A stretch of DNA of 64,000 nucleotides, from assembly GCF_964340395.1 (NCBI RefSeq), contig NC_135555.1, positions 13,273,246-13,337,245 of the forward strand, in the 5' to 3' direction. A program made the position numbers and the translations under genes. Positions within the stretch are counted from its first letter, which is position 1. Every line of letters starts with the position of its first letter. Origin of the DNA: Glandiceps talaboti. Taxonomy: Eukaryota > Hemichordata > Enteropneusta > Spengelidae. Positions 50,201 to 59,200 of this stretch are shown here, piece by piece. A model generated the notes under the pieces. That model was not told the DNA's origin. It ran no database searches and worked only from the letters and a program-made list of their open reading frames with translations.

Positions 50201-53200
50201 TTGTTATACCATTTTTGCAGAGGGATAAATTTTGGCATTCTTCTTTTAGCACTTCCAGTTTTGTTGTTTCATGAACCCGTATTTCAAATTTCAAGACAGT
50301 CAAGTTACCACACAATGTATTTCTGAATTTGACAGAACTGTCATCCTTACATGCTGGCAACTTACCAAGTGACACAGTCTACCTAATGATGTGTATCCTT
50401 TCTCTAACATTCGCACTAAACAACTTGGTGTTGCTATGAGAATTTCACAACCTCTCAGCAACGAGTACTGAAACAAAAGATATAAAACTTAGCATCAAAA
50501 TCATATTTTATTCGTGCAAATCAAACAAAATGTGTACATTTTGAAAATGCTTCATCTATAAGCCATATTTGTTTTTGATGACTTTCCATCCACAATCATA
50601 ATTCCATTTGGAATTTTAACCATACAACAAATCCCAGACTCAGACTGACAGTAAAATGTCATATTCACAAGATTACCTGCAAAGAATTCTATTCCTCTAA
50701 TTCTACACAATGTAACAAGACTGAAGTGAAAAATTCAATTTTCTAAAATGCAAGAAACCCCCCCTCCCCCCATCTTCCATAGTAATAAACTAGTATACAA
50801 ATCTTTCAAAATTAAATTTGCCAGGTATCCTACTCAAGAATGCTGCAGACTGATGACATGTCATGATTACATGTAAAAGATGAGAAGATTGGAATGACTA
50901 CGCCATAACACTTACCACTTGACTTTCTTCTGACCCAGCACCAAAAATGACTAAATGACTTAGTGATTTATTTTTATGAAGAAATACATCACAATAGTCA
51001 TATATAAGCTGTGCTCGCTTCCAAGATGGCGACAGTATCACAGCCATGGGCTGAAACAAAGTACATATACATTATTACCAAATGATTGTTTAAGTGAGCT
51101 GTGTTGACTTCCAAGATGGCGACAGTATCACAGCCACGGGATAAAACAAAGTAAATATATATATTATCATAAAATTGTTATTTTAAATGAGCTGTGTTCA
51201 CTTTCAAAAGAATACCAATGCCAGGGGTTGATACACAGATAATCTTTTATTACTGCCCAACGTATTTGTTTCATACAGACATGTACAGTTGTAAAATAAA
51301 CTGAACAAAAAAAAGTAGAAAGTTAAGCCCTCTCCATACGCCTCCACCACCTCACATCCCCAATGGATTCAGTGTTAATTGTCATGCTATAGCTATTTCC
51401 ATTATTCTTATGGCGGTATCATCTCATGTTTTTATTTTCCTGGAGAGAATAAAATTCTTCTTAAAACATTAAAGGATTTGCTGAACATTTATGAGCTCTG
51501 TACACAAACACTTACTCCTTCTCCTGGTTGTAATGTGTTGTATGTACTAGGCTGTAGTAGTTCTGTCAATAATGGTAACAGGTAGGCCAATGTTTTCCCT
51601 GTCTCTTTTGATGATACGCCTACAAAGTCTCTACCTCTCAGAATGGCTGGCCATCCATAGGCTTGAACTTGAGTTGGTGCTGGGAAACCAAGTATCTGTA
51701 GAGTCTGAAACAACAATTCAGAAAAAATAAGATCTTACCCACTTTTCCATCATTTTCAAAAGAAAGGTCATACAAGGACATCATCATATACAGGATAAAT
51801 GCTATAATGTGGATTCATAAAAGGATAAATAGAAAATAACAATAATGTTATTTTTATAAGCGCTTTCCCACTCTGAACTGAAAGCAATTATCACCTCTGG
51901 CATGGATCTATCGCGGCACAGTGAGTGAGCCTTTACTTCCTCAACTCCCTGGGGAGCATACAATACAAGAATAATAATGTGTATTTGTTTTGGAAGTGGT
52001 TGATGCCATGTTCTCAAAACCGTTCTCAACATGTACCATATTACAACACATAGCTCTGTATAAGTGAGTACCAGCCTCAACAACATACCCTTTTCAGTTC
52101 TTTACTGAATGGTGCATCATCAATACTAGCTATAGGTTTAGGTTGATGTTCCCCATATACTGAGATGCTACCACTCAGATGGACTCTCTTAGAACCAGAC
52201 TTGGCCTTGACATCTGTATCTGGTGACTTCAGTTGTTGCATGATTCTGAAACAGAATTCATAATCTTGAATTATAAATTGTAGCTATACATATGTTATAT
52301 ACTGAGCCAGTTAAGGCTTTACACACAGAAGTCACTTTTATTTCGAAGTTCCCATGAACTTTTGAGACTTTTTCTATGAGCTTTTGAAGTCAACTATTGC
52401 CATTTTACAGCAATATCTTATAGCACTGATCAAGAAAATGGCATTTAACTTGTCAAACCAGAAAGAAGCATTCAAAATGGCAAATAACAGTATGGTACAT
52501 GGCACACAGTAATTAATCCTCTTTCTACCCAGGGTATATTTGTTTGTTCATACAAATGATAACAGGATTAGGTATTGATGTTCTAAAAACATGGGAGAAT
52601 TTGTAATTACCCTATACTTTTTTCCGTGTTGGAAAATTTCAATTCAAAGTAGCTATTAATAGAGATATCTTCCTTTGTAGCTTGGCATCTGAACACAAAG
52701 TTATAGTCTTATCTATAGAAACTTCACAAGTCTCTAAGTCTAGCCATCATGCAACTGAACCTGCAGACAAATACATCAACCTAACCTGAACTACCTTAGT
52801 AGCCAACTGATGTACCGCCGTACCGATATCTTTATTTTCAAATGTGTGAACACAGTTGTATTTACCTTTGGCTGATTAAAGTTGACAGAGGAGCCATAGG
52901 GGATGACCAGTCATCATTTGGTGATGGCCGCTGCCTTGCTGGACTCTTATCTTGAAAGTCATCACTTGAAGTATAAGAACTAGTGCTATAAATGAAATAT
53001 GAAACAATAGAAAATTAATTATGGAAAATATTTTTAACATACTTTCCCCATATTGTACAGTTGTTTGAGATGCCAAATAGTGAATGTATTTGTTTCCCAT
53101 GGGGATGAATAATTCATGATATCTATTAAAACGAATACACAAATGATTGTTTACACTGAGATATCTTATTTTGCATCGTACTTACTGGTGATACAAGTCT

Positions 53201-56200
53201 TTATACTGATATTCTCAGTATCAACAAAAAACAAAATTTCTTCTGTTCCTGAACGATCTTGACTTTTTTCTACCACAAGACAGCAATTCACGATCAACAA
53301 ACTGAGAAAAAATGTCCCTCTCCATACTGAAATATGTAACTTTGTGAACCTTTGGAGTTTTAAAGTTATGTTTGGAGATTATTCTCCATAATGTTGGCAT
53401 ATTTTAGGTGTGTCTATCATACAGCATTTATTCTCGAGTTTCTGGTATTTGTGATGGTAACCGTGACAACAGCATATGCTGACAGGATTCTTGATAAAGT
53501 TGAACTTGAATTTATCAACTACTTACTCTGTATCAGCTTCATCTCTGTTCCAATTACGAGATTTTCTTTCATTCATGGTTACATGTCTTGGTAGTCTGGA
53601 TCTCAATCCTTGGTTTGGACTACCACTCTGTAGTCTACCAATGATATCATGGAGTCTCTCAGGTATGTATAGTGATGGTTTAGGTGAATCACTACTTCTA
53701 TCGATCAAAGATCTACCTGCAGCCGCAGAATCTGAAAGTTCAGCCTCTGTCATCATTTTATGGTTGCTTTCTATGCCTTCAAGTCCACCGGTTCTCATAT
53801 CAGTTGTATTAGACTGCATGGATTTTGATTTCATCTGTTGTTGTGGAGATACTCTCTGTGGAACTTGATCAACTGGTGATTGTATTTGTTGCCGTAACAC
53901 ATTTCTCTGCAGCAATTCTTCCATGTTTGATTTCATTTGCAATTGTGGAGATTGTCTTTGTTGCACCTGTTCAAACAGTGACTTCATTTGTTGCCATGGA
54001 GATTCCCTCTGTAGCATTTCCTCCATTGGTGATTTACATGTAATTTGATGTTGTGGAGTTTCTCTCTGTAGCATTTGTAAAATGGGCGACTTCATTTCTT
54101 GCCATGGAGATCCTCTCTGTGGCACTTGCTCCAACAGTGAATTTGTCTGTTTTGGTGACGATACTCCCAAAAGCATTTGTCCTGTTGGTGATGTATGCAT
54201 TTGTTGCCGTGGAGATGACATCTGTAGTCTTAATTCAACAGGTGACATCATATATTGTTGTGGCAATCCTCTCTGTGGCCTTTCTTCAACGGGTGACTTC
54301 ATTTGGTGTTGTTGAGATTCCATCTGAAGTATTTGTTCAGTAGGAGACTTCATTTGTGGTGGAGATCGCTTCTGTAGTCTTTCTTCCATGGGTGACTTTA
54401 TTTGGTAATGAGGAGACCCTCTCCTTTCTTCAGTGGGTGACTTCATTTGGTAATTGGGAGATCCACTCTGAAGAGCCTCTTTTGGGTATCTTCTTTGCAG
54501 AAACTCTTCAATGGGTGATGATTTCATTTGTTGTTGTGATCTTCTTTCCAGCCTTTCTTCATTGAGTGATATCATCTGTTGTCGTGGCGACCCCATCTGT
54601 AACATTTGTTCTGTAGGCGACATCATTTGTTGTCGTGGTGATCCCATCTGCAACATCTGTTCAGCATACAACAATTGTTGTCGTGGCAATCCCATCTGTA
54701 CTATTTCTTCAATGGACGATTTCATTTGTTGATGGGGAGATCCTTTCTGTAGAACCTCTTCAGTGGGTGATGACTTCATTTGGTGTTGTGGCATTTCTTC
54801 AGTTGGTGACATCTTTCGTTGTCGTGGTGACCATCTCTGTAGATGCTCTTCATCAGGTGATGACTTCACTTCTGTTAATGGAGAATCTCTCTGTAGCATC
54901 TGTTTAATAGCTGTTTCATCATCTCTAGTTAATTTTGATGCAATTTGTTGAAGAGTCTGAGCAGGATCTTGATCAGCTGTGATATATTTCAAAGCTAAAG
55001 TGGCTAACATTTCTTCTGCCTGTGATCTAAGCGTTCTCTTCTTGGCATCAGGTACAACTTCTCTAGCTGCAGTATCAAAATCTCCTCTCATCATGTTGTC
55101 ATCTGAACTAGGTGAATTATTTTCAGTCAAAATCACTTGAGGCTGCTTTTGTTCTAATCTTGATTCTCTTACTGCATTGTGTGTGTCTCTTTTTGACCTC
55201 TGACCTTCCGTTTCCCGACCCATCCCAGCTCCCTTTATTTCCTGAACTGTACCAACTTGGCGATCTCTCAATGATTTTAACCCAGACATCATAAACATAT
55301 TGCAACCTGTTAGCATTTTTAATCTCTCCTCTTCATCCATATTCGACTTTGATTGTGTATCAAAATCAGAATCTTCAACCAGATCCCCAAAGTATGTTTT
55401 CTCTGGTGTGATCAACAAATTCAAGTCCTGTGTTGCCTGCTCATTACGTTGAAGGTTACGTAACGTTCCCTTTGATCTTACTCCTTTTGATGAATCTTGA
55501 CCAGAAATTCCAGAAGACTTGTCAAGTGTAGGAGGGGATTCCTCTACATTCCTTTCTGGTGAAGTATAAATTTCTTCTTCATTTGACTGTCTGTCTGAAG
55601 TCTTTGATAGGTCTTTAGTAATATCTAGCAACCTGCTAACTCTATTCGGCTTTCTACCATCAGAACTTGGACTGATTGGAGGTGTGTCTTTGTTAATATC
55701 TAGAAGTCTGCTGACTCTGCTTGGCTTTCTCACCTCGGAACCTGGACTGCTTAAAGGGGTATTTGACAAATCTTTGTTAATTTCTACAAGTCGGCTAACT
55801 CTACTCCTCTTTGATACATCAGATCTTGGACTGATTGGCGGGGTCTCTGACAAGACCTTGATTTCTTGAAGTCTGCTTATTCTAGTCCCAACTGACACAT
55901 CAGAACCTGGACTACTAAGAGGTGTATTGGCAATATATTGAGATCTAAAATGACATGTAGCACTATCTGTAGTGTTGACAAACAAACCTGCCCCCTCCTG
56001 CTCATAGGATGGGGACATCCTAGCATATGCATTACTAGCAGCATCCTGTCGATATTTTTGGGACATTCTCATGAGAGAAAAGCTATCAGCATCAAGTGCA
56101 GATCCTGCTGACATTTTGGCAACAGCTCTGCCATACTTATCTTGTTCATGCCCCCTCGACATTACATCTCTCACACCATCTTCCTCAAAGTTCTGTGGTA

Positions 56201-59200
56201 ATGTCGTCATGATGTTGCTATCTAGTTTCTGCCTAAATCCCTCAAACCTAATATTCTCTCTGTACTCTTTGGGTACGCTGTGAGAAGTTCCTGAAACTGA
56301 AAGGTCAGTCTCCTTGCTCAGAACAGGTGTACTGGAGGCACTGCTTGGCAATGGAGAAGTACTGTAGTGAAGAAGAGTCTTAGTTCTTTTATCTGTTGTC
56401 AAGGCGATACTCTTCGTGTCACTTGAGGGACTAAGCATTCTTTCAAGTGATCCCGTGAGATTGTAAGAAGCAACTGCATACTCCTCTTCAACCAACAGTT
56501 TGTTAACATTTATCTGCAGAGGAATAAGTATAGAAGGTTGGATGACATATTGACAAAGAAACAACACTGACGTATGATTAGCTCACCCAGCCTATTTCTG
56601 TATAAGAGTGTGAACAAATGTGCGCAGTATTAGAAGACAGAATACAGAACCCTGTATTTACACACTTTATGCATTCTAATGTAATACTCATCCCAAATAC
56701 ACAGGTCTGTATTCAACTGTATGCTGACACAGTATTTCACTGAAGAATACTCTGCACACACATTATATTTCAACTGAAATCCAACAATAAGCCGCTGAAA
56801 CTTATATTCCAATATCGTATTCCACAAAAGAAAGAACAGACGTCGTGAACATTTATTTTTCAAAGAATTAACACTATTTTCTAATGAGATATCCCATGAA
56901 TGAACAAAACTTCTGTATACCCATGCACTCCAACCCTGACTCCCAATATCCAACACTGTATCTTACCAGAATTTGGCTTGTGTAAAGACTTGCATTGGGT
57001 TACTATTATAGTGAATCACACTTCCACTCACTGTAAACGACTTACCCAGCCTTGACTAGTGTGTACATACAAAATCACTTTCTGAGTTTCAACCTCATCC
57101 GAATAAAAGATGTCTGCCTTGGCTGCATCTACTTCTGAGAAATGAAACAATGAAACACGCTGTTTACAATTTCAGGCTTTGAGTAGCAGATATATAAAGC
57201 TTTTTAAGGGCTAACTTTGCACTGTCTGTTCAAACGACATCACTCTCACAGCATTATCTATCTATCTATCCATCCATCCATCCATCCATCCCTCCCCCCT
57301 CCCTTCCTCCCTCCCTCTCTCTCTATCTATCTATCTCTCTCTCTCTCTAGCTCTCTCTCCATCCATCCATCCATCCATCCATCCATCCATCCATCCATCC
57401 AATAACAGGAAGAAGGCTCTGTGATAGTGCAGGAGGAAACCAGAGTACAGAGGAAAACCTGTGTTGTTCCTATAGTTACCTTTTGTTATTAAGTTTGATA
57501 AAAATTCTCCAGCTGCTGTATCCCACTTGTTACATGGTCTGTAAAATGAAATAGACTTCATTATTCTACACTTTTCATAACTACGAATAAAATCCCTTTT
57601 TCCTGTAAATAAATTCAAACATAATGTATTTCTTTTCTAGGCATAAACAAGCAATTTGACTTTTCCAGCTGCATACATGCCTTCATAAATTTCATATTTC
57701 TTTTAATCTATAAAAATTCCCATTTTAACTATACAAAATTCCTGTTCTATTTCCCATACTACCACTATTTGAATACTAACCTCTTTTCAGTACTAAAATC
57801 CTCTATTGATGTTATCAGTGAAACAGGTTGTACACCAAATAAAGTATACTGCTTTGCCTGTATTGGAAACTTCAGGAATGTGGATGGTGCTTCTCTTAAC
57901 CTACATGAAGATGAAAACAGACGATGGAACAGACACCTTGATATATCTGTGTATGGACTACCGTACTTCAACTCTATATACTAAATATGTCCTGTCACTG
58001 TGCACTGAAACCTTCATGGGTAAATTTGTGTCCAAATCAAATTACCCAAACCTACATATAATAGTTGTTTCACTTGTACTGTGCCTGGTATCTGCATGTT
58101 GGTGGTTGAGCCTTGCCACTACCATTTGTGTCTGAACAGATAACGGGGACCTGATAGAATAGAAGTTGCTATGTAAAGGATTTAATTTCTTGTATTTATA
58201 GAGTCAGCAGAGATTGTATGTTGCCTAGGGAGTTAAGAAAGTATAAAGGGCCACGCCAAGGGTAATAATTACACAGATGTAAGAAATAATGTTACCGCTA
58301 TTAAAGCTAAAACATGTCAAAATCAATCACCATGCAATCTTTCCAGAGTATGGGTTACTATAACTCTCATATCATATGCTTACCTGCTAGTAGACACCAT
58401 TACAGTCTCTGCTACATCAATCAAGAAACACCTGGAGGGCAAATGATAAAATAACCAATGTTGAAGTCACCTATTAAACTGAAACTAGTCTTCATGGAAA
58501 AAATTGCTACCATGGCAAAAATAATTATTATAGTTTCTGGGAATTCGATGAAATAGTGACTATTTGTACACACCTGACTTGAGGTCCTTGTCTTGTCTGT
58601 AAAATAGTCATCACCCTGGCACGGAACCATCTCTTGTCTGACTGTCTTTGAGCTAAACACATCTATAAGAGATAAACATCAAATGCATGATTTACCTGCT
58701 ATGCAATAGTTTTCTTCAGGAGAGTTAGCAAGGCTTATTCTAACTGCTGTCATACCAAGATATAACTTAAGGCTTAAAGGCCTACTCTGGATTAAGGTTA
58801 AATTCTAGGAGTGAAAAATGATTGTTTGGCAATGCTGTAAAAAGGGTATGTCCTGAACAAAAGAAAGACCCAACACCATCCTTAGGCCAAATAAAAAAAG
58901 TTGTTTTGTTCCGGTTACCCGACCCCACCTAGTTTTTCACGCCAACCCTAAACTTTTTTTTTACGTATTCGAGAAAAATAATAATAAAATCGGAAATATC
59001 GTGAAGTCTTGTAAGTAATAGTGGGTGTGGAAACTGACATTAACTTAAAAAGACAATATAAAACTATTCTTCCGATCTGTAATGGCTGTACATCTGATAG
59101 GATGAAATAAACAACACAGAGACCATTTGGAAAACAATGGAAAACCTGAACTAGACACTCACACATGTAAAAAAAAAAATATAATAAAATAAAATATAAA

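Larger units (their letters stand above)
47210..52985 (-). other. TDRD12-type gene, exons 9-19: DEAD-type helicase core
   Basis: Exons 52866-52985, 52089-52245, 51516-51704, 50916-51050, 50366-50467, 49787-49831, 49060-49251, 48608-48736, 48248-48368, 47625-47761 and 47210-47353. Motifs: Q-type region [15 protein letters not shown]; Walker A-like SSKETGKT (about 1315-1322); [33 protein letters not shown]; motif II position [39 protein letters not shown]. The GKT of Walker A is kept, unlike the human sequence as I remember it. Motif II is DDAD rather than DEAD. Confidence 0.88.
53527..56513 (-). other. TDRD12-type gene, exon 8: 2987-bp repeat-rich linker exon
   Basis: One exon of about 995 codons begins [17 protein letters not shown], which finishes the N-terminal Tudor region, and ends in phase 2 at GTAAGT. 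The rest is predicted disordered, rich in S, P, Q, E and R, with many SP pairs. It holds two protein-repeat arrays (55577-55930 and 53815-54880). Vertebrate TDRD12 has a much shorter linker here. Confidence 0.85.

Noticed and set aside
53476-54951. Plus-strand open frames with repeated Val/Phe/Cys patterns
   Set aside because: They mirror the coding repeats of exon 8 of the minus-strand TDRD12-type gene, whose joins and homology are well supported.
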